A stretch of DNA of 64,000 nucleotides from Flagellimonas_B algarum. Its GTDB lineage: Bacteria; Bacteroidota; Bacteroidia; Flavobacteriales; Flavobacteriaceae. The stretch covers positions 1,240,001-1,304,000 of the forward strand of contig NZ_JBEVTG010000001.1 of the NCBI RefSeq assembly GCF_040513375.1, given 5' to 3'. This document shows positions 31,554 to 39,932 of this stretch, in pieces (positions within the stretch are counted from its first letter, which is position 1; each line of letters opens with the position of its first letter). The notes beneath the pieces were generated by a model that did no database searches, had not been told where the DNA came from, and was given only the letters and a program-made list of their open reading frames with translations. Position numbers and translations under genes: made by a program.

Positions 31554-34352
31554 ATGAATTATAATTTCAGGGAAATCGAGGCCAAATGGCAGAAATATTG
31601 GGCGAAGCACGAAACCTTCAAAGCCAGTAACGATAGTGAAAAACCGAAATTCTATGCTTTGTCGATGTTTCCCTATCCTTCAGGGGCGGGATTGCACGTG
31701 GGGCACCCCCTTGGGTACATCGCTACCGACATCCAGGCACGTTACAAGCGCCACAAGGGTTTCAATGTGCTCCATCCGATGGGGTATGATTCTTTTGGCC
31801 TGCCGGCTGAACAATATGCCATACAGACCGGGCAGCACCCGGCCTTGACGACCGAAACGAATATCAACCGGTATCGGGAACAGTTGGATCAATTGGGCTT
31901 TTCGTTCGATTGGGGGCGTGAGGTACGAACCTCCGATCCGGCCTACTACAAATGGACACAGTGGGTGTTCATCCAGCTCTACGATTCGTGGTACAATACC
32001 GATGCGGATCGCGCCGAAGCCATCCCCACTTTGATCGATCGCTTTGAAGCTAGCGGTAATGCAGCGGTCAATGCGGTTTGTGACGACGATACTCCCAGCT
32101 TTGATGCTGCAGGGTGGAAGGCCTTTTCGGCCACTGAAAAACAACGCATTCTTTTAAAATACCGCCTCACCTATCTGGCCGATGCTGAGGTGAATTGGTG
32201 TCCGGCCTTGGGCACCGTATTGGCGAATGATGAAATCGTCAATGGCGTTTCGGAACGTGGGGGGCATCCTGTGGTACGCAAGAAAATGACGCAGTGGATG
32301 ATGCGCATCACGGCCTATGCCCAAAGGCTCCTGGATGGTTTGGATACCATCGACTGGCCCCAGCCTTTGAAGGATTCACAGACCAATTGGATCGGAAGAT
32401 CCGAGGGGGCCTCGGTGCGTTTTAAACTACAAGATCATGAGGGGGCTATCGATGTGTTCACCACCCGACCCGATACGATATTCGGGGTGTCGTTCATGAC
32501 CCTTGCCCCAGAACATGACCTGGTGGCAAAAATCACCACGCCGGATCAAAAAGAGGCCGTTGAGGCCTACGTTGAGGCGACGGCCAAACGGTCTGAACGC
32601 GATCGATTGGCCGATGTAAAGACCATATCAGGGGTCTTTACGGGGGCATTTGCCGAGCATCCCTTCACCAAAGCACCCGTTCCGGTTTGGATCGGTGACT
32701 ATGTGTTGGCCAGTTACGGAACCGGTGCCGTGATGGCGGTACCCTGTGGCGATCAACGCGATTATGATTTTGCGAAGCATTTTGATATCGACATTCCCAA
32801 TATTTTCGACGGGGTCGATATTTCCGAAGAAGCTTTCGCTGACAAAGCGAATACCGTCATCGCCAATTCTGGGTTTTTAGATGGGATGGGGTGCCAAGAC
32901 GCCACCAAAAAGTGCATCGCCGAATTGGAAGCGATCGATCAAGGCGTGGGCAAGATCAATTACAGGCTCCGCGATGCGGTGTTCAGTAGGCAACGGTATT
33001 GGGGAGAGCCTTTTCCGGTCTATTATGTCCATGGCATGCCACAAATGATTTCCGATGCCCATTTGCCCCTTGAATTGCCCGAGGTCGAGAAATATTTGCC
33101 TACCGAAGCGGGGGATCCGCCTTTGGGGAATGCGACGCATTGGGCCTGGGATACGGTATCGAACGCTGTTGTTGCTAATGAGAACATCGATCATAAAACG
33201 GTATTTCCGTTGGAATTGAACACCATGCCGGGTTGGGCGGGCAGTTCGCAATACTTCAACCGCTATATGGATCCCACGAATAACGAGGAGATTTATGCGA
33301 AGGAAGCCATTGCCTATTGGCAAGATGTCGACCTCTATATCGGAGGTAGTGAACATGCGACTGGCCACTTGTTATACAGCCGTTTTTGGCAGAAATTCTT
33401 GTTCGACCGCGGCATAGCACCAAAAGACGAATATGCCCAAAAACTCATCAACCAAGGGATGATTACCGGGACCTCGGCTTTCGTTTATAAGGATTTGGAT
33501 TCCGATACGTTATATTCAAAAGGACTGATCGAAGGTAAAAACGTCATTCCGATACATGCCGATGTTTCTCTGGTGAACACTTCGGATGAACTGGATGTTG
33601 TCGGATTCAAAAAATGGCAACCCGAATACGATTCGTCCGAATTCGTGCTTGAAAATGGCAAGTTCATTGTAGGAAGGGAAGTGGAGAAAATGTCGAAATC
33701 AAAATACAACGTCGTCAACCCCGATCAGATCTGCGAAGACTACGGGGCCGATAGCCTGCGCTTGTACGAGATGTTCCTCGGGCCTTTGGAGCAGTCAAAG
33801 CCTTGGAATACGGCAGGTATTACCGGGGTACACGGGTTTTTGAAAAAACTCTGGAAACTCTACACCACCATTTCAGACGACCGCCCAACGGCTGAGAATC
33901 TCAAAACCTTGCACAAGACGATCAAGAAGGTGGAAGAGGATATCGAAAACTTCAGTTTCAATACCTCGGTTTCTACCTTTATGATCTGTGTCAACGAATT
34001 GGGTGCCCAAAACTGTACCAGTCGTGCGGTTTTGGAACCATTGGCCATTTTGGTGTCCCCCTATGCTCCCCATATCGCTGAAGAGTTGTGGGAGCGGTTA
34101 GGGCATACGAGCAGTATCGCCGATGCCCCTTTTCCTGAATTCGATGGCAGTCATTTGGTCGAAAGCTCCAAAGAATACCCGATCTCGTTCAATGGAAAGA
34201 TGCGCTTTAAATTGGAATTGTCTCTGGACTTGGACAAGGCCGGTATCGAAGCCGCGGTCTTAGCACACGAACAGACCCAAAAATATTTGGAAGGCCGAAC
34301 CCCGAAAAAAGTCATCGTCGTGCCCGGAAAAATCGTCAACATCGTGGGTTGA
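31554..34352 (+). CDS. leuS: Leucine--tRNA ligase
   Basis: A 932-residue class I aminoacyl-tRNA synthetase that charges tRNA-Leu. The HIGH motif is H-V-G-H-P near residue 48, the KMSKS motif is K-M-S-K-S near 712, and the editing domain (T-T-R-P-D-T-I-F-G, about residue 303) is present. Length and N-terminus (M-N-Y-N-F-R-E-I-E-A-K-W-Q) are normal. It is a single gene with its own -7 element and a strong terminator. Confidence 0.98.
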   Translation: MNYNFREIEAKWQKYWAKHETFKASNDSEKPKFYALSMFPYPSGAGLHVGHPLGYIATDIQARYKRHKGFNVLHPMGYDSFGLPAEQYAIQTGQHPALTTETNINRYREQLDQLGFSFDWGREVRTSDPAYYKWTQWVFIQLYDSWYNTDADRAEAIPTLIDRFEASGNAAVNAVCDDDTPSFDAAGWKAFSATEKQRILLKYRLTYLADAEVNWCPALGTVLANDEIVNGVSERGGHPVVRKKMTQWMMRITAYAQRLLDGLDTIDWPQPLKDSQTNWIGRSEGASVRFKLQDHEGAIDVFTTRPDTIFGVSFMTLAPEHDLVAKITTPDQKEAVEAYVEATAKRSERDRLADVKTISGVFTGAFAEHPFTKAPVPVWIGDYVLASYGTGAVMAVPCGDQRDYDFAKHFDIDIPNIFDGVDISEEAFADKANTVIANSGFLDGMGCQDATKKCIAELEAIDQGVGKINYRLRDAVFSRQRYWGEPFPVYYVHGMPQMISDAHLPLELPEVEKYLPTEAGDPPLGNATHWAWDTVSNAVVANENIDHKTVFPLELNTMPGWAGSSQYFNRYMDPTNNEEIYAKEAIAYWQDVDLYIGGSEHATGHLLYSRFWQKFLFDRGIAPKDEYAQKLINQGMITGTSAFVYKDLDSDTLYSKGLIEGKNVIPIHADVSLVNTSDELDVVGFKKWQPEYDSSEFVLENGKFIVGREVEKMSKSKYNVVNPDQICEDYGADSLRLYEMFLGPLEQSKPWNTAGITGVHGFLKKLWKLYTTISDDRPTAENLKTLHKTIKKVEEDIENFSFNTSVSTFMICVNELGAQNCTSRAVLEPLAILVSPYAPHIAEELWERLGHTSSIADAPFPEFDGSHLVESSKEYPISFNGKMRFKLELSLDLDKAGIEAAVLAHEQTQKYLEGRTPKKVIVVPGKIVNIVG

Positions 34353-34378
34353 TGCCATTCCAACTGCTGAAAATAAAG

Positions 34379-34410
34379 AGGTGCCCGTCTAAAAGGGGCA
34401 CCTTTTTTTT
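34379..34410 (+). terminator. Rho-independent terminator of leuS
   Basis: 8-bp stem AGGTGCCC / GGGCACCT (34379-34386, 34396-34403) followed by a run of eight T, 27 bases after the leuS stop. Confidence 0.92.
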
Positions 34411-34525
34411 GTGCCATACCGAACCATGGGATGCGTAGCAACCACAATGCTGCAGTCTGCAAATACATTTCTTTTCGATAATTGATGAATAATAGGGGTA
34501 ATGAATTAAAAAAAGTACATATTAT

Positions 34526-34560
34526 AAATTATACCCCCTATTTAAAGGGGGGTATAGTTT
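34526..34560 (+). promoter_or_regulatory. Long palindrome upstream of ald
   Basis: Arms TATACCCCC (34530-34538) and GGGGGGTATA (34547-34556), extended by A/T pairs with one G-T, around an 8-base centre. No T-run follows on either strand, so it is not a standard terminator. About 105 bases before the ald start, it may be an operator or a leader hairpin. Confidence 0.4.
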
Positions 34561-34664
34561 AAAAAACAGATAAAAATATCTATTGACCCCTGCATTTCAT
34601 CGAAAATATTTTCGACAACCGGTTTTTTCCCACAATTTTGGATTATAACCAAAAACCGAAAACA

Positions 34665-35765
34665 ATGATCGTAGGTATTCCGAAAGAAATCAAGAACAAC
34701 GAAAGCCGTGTGGGTATGACCCCTGCCGGAGTCTTTGAACTGGTACAACACGGCCATACCGTTTATGTACAGTCTACCGCCGGTGAAGGCAGCGGCTTTT
34801 TCGATGCCGATTACCAAGAGGCGGGTGCTGAAATCTTAATGGGGATCTCCGAGATTTATGCGGTCAGTGACATGATCGTCAAAGTAAAGGAACCGATCGA
34901 ACAAGAATACGGTTTGATCCGCGAAGGCCAGATCGTATTTACCTACTTTCATTTTGCTTCTAGCGAGGCCTTGACCTTGGCCATGATCCGACAGAAGGCC
35001 GTATGCATCGCCTATGAAACCGTTGAAGATGAAGAGGGCACTTTGCCCCTATTGACCCCAATGTCTGAAGTGGCAGGTCGTATGGCCATTCAGCAAGGGG
35101 CCAAATACCTCGAAAAGCCCGTTAAAGGGCGTGGGGTCCTACTGGGGGGTGTGCCCGGTGTGGCCCCAGGAAAAGTACTCATCCTTGGTGCGGGTACCGT
35201 GGGGATCCAAGCCGCGAAAATGGCGGCAGGCCTTGGGGCCCATGTCACCATAATGGATGTGAATATGAAGCGCCTACGTTATGTGAACGATGTGATGCCC
35301 AATCACGTCGTGACCGATTATTCAAGCGAATTCAGTATTCGCAAGCACATTAAGACCCACGATCTGATTGTCGGCGGGGTCTTGTTGAAAGGGGCCAAAG
35401 CACCGAACTTGATCAGTAAGGATATGCTTAAGGAAATGCGCCCTGGCACCGTTATTGTCGATGTGGCCGTCGATCAAGGAGGTTGTGTTGAAACCTCCAA
35501 ACCGACTACCCATGAAGACCCCACCTACATCATCGATGACGTGGTACACTATTGTGTGGCCAATATGCCCGGGGCCGTGCCCTATACCTCGACCATTGCC
35601 CTGACCAACGTGACCCTGCCCTATGTGCTCAAATTGGCCGATATGGGGTGGCAACGTGCTTGCAAGACCGACGCCGCCCTGGCGAAAGGGCTGAATATCA
35701 TCGAAGGGGAAGTGGTGTATACCGAAATCTTGGAAGCCTTCGGTTGGGAACCGGTGATGGCCTAA
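34665..35765 (+). CDS. ald: Alanine dehydrogenase
   Basis: A 366-residue enzyme catalysing L-alanine + NAD+ + water to pyruvate + ammonia + NADH. Hallmarks: I-V-G-I-P-K-E-I-K-N-N-E-S-R-V at the start, K-V-K-E-P, and the nucleotide-binding loop G-A-G-T-V-G (about 170-180). Start 34665 is chosen because the family begins with M-I-V-G-I-P-K-E; the longer in-frame TTG 34638 adds an unconserved tail. Confidence 0.95.
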   Translation: MIVGIPKEIKNNESRVGMTPAGVFELVQHGHTVYVQSTAGEGSGFFDADYQEAGAEILMGISEIYAVSDMIVKVKEPIEQEYGLIREGQIVFTYFHFASSEALTLAMIRQKAVCIAYETVEDEEGTLPLLTPMSEVAGRMAIQQGAKYLEKPVKGRGVLLGGVPGVAPGKVLILGAGTVGIQAAKMAAGLGAHVTIMDVNMKRLRYVNDVMPNHVVTDYSSEFSIRKHIKTHDLIVGGVLLKGAKAPNLISKDMLKEMRPGTVIVDVAVDQGGCVETSKPTTHEDPTYIIDDVVHYCVANMPGAVPYTSTIALTNVTLPYVLKLADMGWQRACKTDAALAKGLNIIEGEVVYTEILEAFGWEPVMA

Positions 35766-35845
35766 CGAACATTTTGTCAGGTTTTCATTTTGGCGGGATT
35801 TTTGCTTTTATATGGTATCTTTAATCAAATAAAACACGAAACGTC

Positions 35846-36541
35846 ATGATGGGATATTATATTTTGATAGGTGCGATCGCCCTATTTAGTTGGATGGTCA
35901 GCGCCCGATTGAAAAGCAAGTTCAAGCACTACTCGAAGGTGCATCTACAAAACGGGATGAGCGGTGCCGAAATCGCCCAAAAAATGTTGGATGACCACGG
36001 AATTCGGGATGTAAAAGTCATTTCGACCCCGGGAATGTTGACCGATCATTATAATCCGAAAAACAAGACCGTTAACCTCAGTGAAGGGGTATATAACCAA
36101 CGCAACGCCGCGGCAGCCGCGGTGGCCGCACACGAAGTGGGCCATGCGGTGCAACATGCACAGGCCTATGAGTGGTTGACCATGCGTTCGAAATTGGTCC
36201 CGATAGTCAGTGTGACTTCGGGCATGTCGACATGGGTGGTCTTTGGGGGCTTGATGCTCGGGGCCGCTGCCGGAGTCGGTATGGGGTATTGGATCGCCAT
36301 CGCCGGTTTGGTCATGATGGCCTTTGCTACCCTATTCAGCTTCATTACCCTTCCAGTCGAATACGACGCCAGTAAAAGGGCCTTGGTTTGGCTCAAACAA
36401 AAAGGGGTGGTGACCCAAGCCGAATACAAAGGTTCGGAAGACGCCCTGAAATGGGCTGCACGCACCTATTTGGTGGCTGCGATCGGTTCTTTGGCGACCT
36501 TGCTTTATTGGGGCTTGCAGGTGCTTGGAGGTCGCGATTAA
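35846..36541 (+). CDS. Zinc-dependent membrane metallopeptidase (YugP-like)
   Basis: A 231-residue protein with an N-terminal helix, the zinc motif H-E-V-G-H (about residue 92), and three further helices. This Zn_peptidase_2 family (B. subtilis YugP) is membrane anchored; the substrate is unknown. A near-consensus element TATCTTTA (35816-35823) lies 22 nt upstream of the start. Confidence 0.9.
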   Translation: MMGYYILIGAIALFSWMVSARLKSKFKHYSKVHLQNGMSGAEIAQKMLDDHGIRDVKVISTPGMLTDHYNPKNKTVNLSEGVYNQRNAAAAAVAAHEVGHAVQHAQAYEWLTMRSKLVPIVSVTSGMSTWVVFGGLMLGAAAGVGMGYWIAIAGLVMMAFATLFSFITLPVEYDASKRALVWLKQKGVVTQAEYKGSEDALKWAARTYLVAAIGSLATLLYWGLQVLGGRD

Positions 36542-36572
36542 GCGTTCATCCACAACACGACATCGATTTTAT

Positions 36573-37493
36573 TTACCAGCCAAGGGCATAGGCTACGATG
36601 ATGTAGGTATGCCCTTTCGCTTGTGGGGTTTCGGCCGAATTGTAGCGTACCCCTAAGCTGTAGTCGTGCCTGTTGTTGCGGTGTTTGAGATCGACACCCA
36701 TGATCAACAAGCCGTTTTCGATATCACGGATGACCGTCGAATCGTCTCCCAAGAGGTGCCCTTCGATCAGGCCATTGTAGCCGACTTGTCGGTAGGCCGC
36801 CTGTAAGGTGATATACAGTTCTTTTCCCATACCGCCCAAGCGCTTTGCAGCCATACTTTCATCAATCGAATTGCGTCGACCAAGGTGCAGGTATACACCA
36901 GTTTCTGCGAAAACATCGCGGGTACCCAAGGCCAGCTTCGGGCTGATACCCAGAACGATGCCGAACGGGTTCGGATGCAACCACCATTCTTTGATGTAAC
37001 GGCCATAAAAATTCAAGTGCAGGCGGTTATCTAGTTCGGCTGTCCAAATGGGCGATCCCGCAATGGATAGGGCGCGATGGTACCAGCGTTGGAACCCCCC
37101 GGCACCCGAGTTGACCCCGGCAAGTCCGATCAAGGCACCCAGTTCATAGAACCGTGAGGTTTCGGCCAGGTTCCAACGGCCGTGTATGCCTGTGAAACCC
37201 ACATAGGGCCGATCGAAAAGTGCCGGATTTGTCGATTGGGTCTGTGATGGGGTAAAGACTTCTTGGCCAAGGCCAAGGGCAATTTGTTCCTTGGTTCCGA
37301 ATACCCCTTTTGCCAGTTTTTTGCGGTAGGTCAGAAAAAGCCCAGAAGTGTAATAACGATCGGTCTGTGCGAAAAAATCGTTGTCATGGCGTATTTCCAG
37401 TTGTTGGGACACGCTTGCGGACGTATCCGCAGCTTGGGGAAACACGGTTATACTTAGTAGCGATACCAACGCACCGGCAAGCAACTTCATCAA
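36573..37493 (-). CDS. LpxR-like lipid A deacylase family protein
   Basis: A 306-residue outer-membrane protein with a signal peptide (to about residue 20). The motif N-D-F-F-A-Q-T-D-R-Y-Y-T-S-G-L-F-L matches the active-site strand of LpxR-type enzymes (DUF2219), which remove acyl groups from lipid A. The sequence alternates as in a 12-strand barrel. It lies 8 bp after the Lrp gene on the same strand and may be co-transcribed. In Bacteroidota the natural substrate has not been tested. Confidence 0.87.
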   Translation of the reverse strand: MMKLLAGALVSLLSITVFPQAADTSASVSQQLEIRHDNDFFAQTDRYYTSGLFLTYRKKLAKGVFGTKEQIALGLGQEVFTPSQTQSTNPALFDRPYVGFTGIHGRWNLAETSRFYELGALIGLAGVNSGAGGFQRWYHRALSIAGSPIWTAELDNRLHLNFYGRYIKEWWLHPNPFGIVLGISPKLALGTRDVFAETGVYLHLGRRNSIDESMAAKRLGGMGKELYITLQAAYRQVGYNGLIEGHLLGDDSTVIRDIENGLLIMGVDLKHRNNRHDYSLGVRYNSAETPQAKGHTYIIVAYALGW

Positions 37494-37501
37494 GGCTTCC
37501 G

Positions 37502-37972
37502 TTAAATGGAGATTTGTCTATCGATCTGTTGGGCCAGCGAAATAAAGGTCTCCGTTCGGGATACCCCCTCGATCTGTTGGATTTTCTTATTGAGTACCGT
37601 CATCAAATGCTCGTTGTCCATACAGAGTACCTTGATCAAGATCGACCAATTTCCAGTGGTGTAATGGCATTCCAACACCTCAGGGATGCTTTCCAGCTCT
37701 TTGACCGCTCGTGGGTTGGCCATGGCCTTGTCTAGAAAGATACCGATATACGCCATGGTCGTAAAACCCAAGACCTTGGGGTTGATGACGAACTTTGACC
37801 CCGCGATGAGTCCGGAAGCTTCCAGTTTTCGAAGCCGTTGGTGAATGGCGGCCCCTGAAATGCCGATGTTGCGCGCGATTTCCAAAATAGGGCGACGGGC
37901 GTCTTCCATAAGATACCTTAGGATTTTCTTGTCGATCCCGTCGATTTTGACCAGATTGTTAGAAGATTTCAT
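37502..37972 (-). CDS. Lrp/AsnC family transcriptional regulator
   Basis: A 156-residue regulator with an N-terminal helix-turn-helix (about 10-60: D-K-K-I-L-R-Y-L-M-E-D-A-R-R-P, I-H-Q-R-L-R-K-L-E) and a C-terminal RAM/AsnC ligand domain. Such proteins sense amino acids. Its gene is 49 bp downstream of the saccharopine dehydrogenase gene on the same strand, and the same 12-bp sequence lies upstream of both genes (38012-38023 and 39434-39445), implying autoregulation plus control of the enzyme. Confidence 0.93.
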   Translation of the reverse strand: MKSSNNLVKIDGIDKKILRYLMEDARRPILEIARNIGISGAAIHQRLRKLEASGLIAGSKFVINPKVLGFTTMAYIGIFLDKAMANPRAVKELESIPEVLECHYTTGNWSILIKVLCMDNEHLMTVLNKKIQQIEGVSRTETFISLAQQIDRQISI

Positions 37973-38011
37973 GCAATTTCGCTCAAGTATTAAGCGAAGG
38001 TAACATTTAGA

Positions 38012-38023
38012 ATCAAATTGTTA
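38012..38023 (-). promoter_or_regulatory. Candidate Lrp operator upstream of the lrp gene
   Basis: Minus-strand reading TAACAATTTGAT, identical to the copy at 39434-39445. The copy lies about 10 bases before a near -7 element (TACCTTCG at 38002-37995), i.e. in the usual upstream promoter region. Confidence 0.5.
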
Positions 38024-39394
38024 GCTTGAAATCGCATCGGGATTGTATCCGATATATGGCATTTCGTATTCCTTGAAATGAATGCCGTAATCTTGGAGTT
38101 CCGATAAAATCGGGCGGTACACCTCTTTGGCGATCGGAATCTGGATTCCTGGGGTGGTGATCTTGCTGTTGAGGATGTTCAGGGTTGCCATGGCCACCGG
38201 TAAACCTACCGTTTTCGCCATTGCGGTATGGGTCTGTGTTTCGCCGATCACGACCATATTGGCGTCGATCTGTTTCTTGACGCCGTTGATTTCGTACCCG
38301 AATTTATGGTACATCACGATCATGTCCTTATCCTCTTTTTCAAGGCTCCAGCTATCTTCCAAGATGTATTGCAGCATCTGGGCCGGGGTGGCTTGCTTTA
38401 AGGGTATTTTCTTATCGGGGTTGAAGAGGTCAAGCTCGACGAGTTTACTCCAAAAGATATCATCTTGATCGATTTTCAAGTAATGGCGTAGTTTGAGTTC
38501 GACCGAGTCGGTCAATGAATAGGGTAAGAATAGGTTGATGAACTCCCGGTACGACATCCCTTCAGAACCTTCGACCACATACCCATCATCGGTCATACCG
38601 AGCTGTACGAAAATGTTCCAGGCTTTTGAAAAGCCGACACGGCGCATGGTGCCACGGTATAGGGTCAAGACATCTTGAAGCCCATAAGCATCGCGATACC
38701 AGAGGGAGTCGCGATTGGCGTAGCCTTCAAAACTACCGTATCCTTCGATTTCCAAAAATTCGGTCCGGCGGAAGAGTTTGTGATAGGGGATGTATTTATA
38801 AGTGCCTTCTTGAATGAACTTCGCAGCTCCCCCTTGGCCGGCGAGCACCACGTTCCTCGGATTCCAAGTAAACTTGTAATTCCATAGATTGGTGTCGCTT
38901 TGGGGGGCGACCAAGCCACCGGTGAACGACTCGAACAACAGCATTTTGCCTCCTTCATCCCGAATCCGATCGATGATCTCCATAGCACTCATATGGTCGA
39001 TACCCGGATCGAGGCCGATTTCGTTCATAAAGACCAAACCTTTGTCCTTGACTTCTTTTTGCAATCCTTTGAGCGCTTCGCTGATGTAAGATGCGGTGAC
39101 CAAATGCTTGCTGAATCGTAGGCAGTCTTGGGCTACTTCGAAATGCATTCGCGCCGGCAACATCGATACCACGATATCGGCCGCTTTGATCAGTTCGCGA
39201 CGCGTGTTTTCATCGAGGATGTCCAAGCGTACGGTCTTGCAATTGGGATGTCCGCTAACGGCAGGGGCAATCGCTTCCGGGTGTAGATCGCCAATGGTGA
39301 GTGCCAACGATTCATGCACGGATTTTTCCAGAAAATAGTCCAGAAGATAAGAAGTGGATTTTCCGGCACCGAGAACCAAGATGTTACGCGTCAT
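38021..39394 (-). CDS. Saccharopine dehydrogenase family protein
   Basis: A 457-residue enzyme with an N-terminal Rossmann fold (I-L-V-L-G-A-G-K-S-T, about residues 5-14) and the catalytic/dimer domain typical of saccharopine reductase or dehydrogenase. These act in lysine or related amino acid metabolism using NAD(P). The conserved C-terminal part (H-K-F-G-Y-E, G-L-P-V-A-M-A-T-L) is present. The adjacent Lrp regulator supports a role in amino acid catabolism; the exact substrate is uncertain. Confidence 0.92.
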   Translation of the reverse strand: MTRNILVLGAGKSTSYLLDYFLEKSVHESLALTIGDLHPEAIAPAVSGHPNCKTVRLDILDENTRRELIKAADIVVSMLPARMHFEVAQDCLRFSKHLVTASYISEALKGLQKEVKDKGLVFMNEIGLDPGIDHMSAMEIIDRIRDEGGKMLLFESFTGGLVAPQSDTNLWNYKFTWNPRNVVLAGQGGAAKFIQEGTYKYIPYHKLFRRTEFLEIEGYGSFEGYANRDSLWYRDAYGLQDVLTLYRGTMRRVGFSKAWNIFVQLGMTDDGYVVEGSEGMSYREFINLFLPYSLTDSVELKLRHYLKIDQDDIFWSKLVELDLFNPDKKIPLKQATPAQMLQYILEDSWSLEKEDKDMIVMYHKFGYEINGVKKQIDANMVVIGETQTHTAMAKTVGLPVAMATLNILNSKITTPGIQIPIAKEVYRPILSELQDYGIHFKEYEMPYIGYNPDAISS

Positions 39395-39406
39395 GTGGGT
39401 TTGGTT

Positions 39407-39414
39407 TACCTTTG
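39407..39414 (+). promoter_or_regulatory. -7 element TACCTTTG for the DUF423 gene
   Basis: Exact TAnnTTTG match 61 nt before ATG 39476. Confidence 0.45.
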
Positions 39415-39433
39415 CGGTATTAGAATGCTAAAG

Positions 39434-39445
39434 TATCAAATTGTT
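39434..39445 (-). promoter_or_regulatory. Candidate Lrp operator upstream of the saccharopine dehydrogenase gene
   Basis: Plus-strand ATCAAATTGTTA, part of the pseudo-palindrome TAwCAAwTTGwTA (39433-39445). It lies 40-51 bases before the start codon and repeats exactly upstream of the lrp gene. Confidence 0.5.
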
Positions 39446-39475
39446 ATATTTTTAAAAATAACCCGTATTTAAGTT

Positions 39476-39859
39476 ATGAACAAAACAATTGTATTGACAG
39501 GTTTGGTCTTGGGTGCCCTGGCGGTGATCTTGGGTGCTTTTGGCGCACATGGCCTAAAGAAAATATTGTCGACCGTCGAATTGGCGACTTTTGAGACCGG
39601 TGTAAAATATCAAATGTACCATGCCCTCTTCTTATTGGTTTTAGGGAGCCTTCCGCTTGTTGGCGATGAAGTGAAGACACGGGTGTTCTATTTGATTCTA
39701 TTGGGCATCATTTTCTTTTCCTTTTCCATTTATGGTTTGGCGACGAACGCCTTAACCGGATTCGATTTCAAAAAAATAGGGTGGATCACCCCGATCGGGG
39801 GTTTGTTGCTCATTTCGGGCTGGGCGTATTTGTTCTTTGCCGTTTTGACCAAAAAATGA
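39476..39859 (+). CDS. DUF423 membrane protein
   Basis: A 127-residue protein with four helices and the family signature G-A-F-G-A-H-G-L, F-E-T-G-V-K-Y-Q-M-Y-H-A. DUF423 (YwdK/YgdD family) proteins are widespread but of unknown function. Start at 39476 gives the conserved N-terminal helix. Confidence 0.92.
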   Translation: MNKTIVLTGLVLGALAVILGAFGAHGLKKILSTVELATFETGVKYQMYHALFLLVLGSLPLVGDEVKTRVFYLILLGIIFFSFSIYGLATNALTGFDFKKIGWITPIGGLLLISGWAYLFFAVLTKK

Positions 39860-39902
39860 TGGAAATCAACAATAAATTCGAGGCCTAGGGGTTATAATTT
39901 TT

Positions 39903-39910
39903 TAGCTTTG
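39903..39910 (+). promoter_or_regulatory. -7 element TAGCTTTG for pckA
   Basis: Exact TAnnTTTG match 22 nt before the start codon. Confidence 0.6.
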
Positions 39911-39932
39911 CAGCAACAAAAACCAATATTTT

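Larger units (their letters stand above)
34353..34664. other. leuS-ald intergenic region
   Basis: This 312-base gap holds the leuS terminator (34379-34410) and an AT-rich stretch with a long palindrome (34526-34560) upstream of ald. I see no gene or tRNA in it. Confidence 0.7.
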
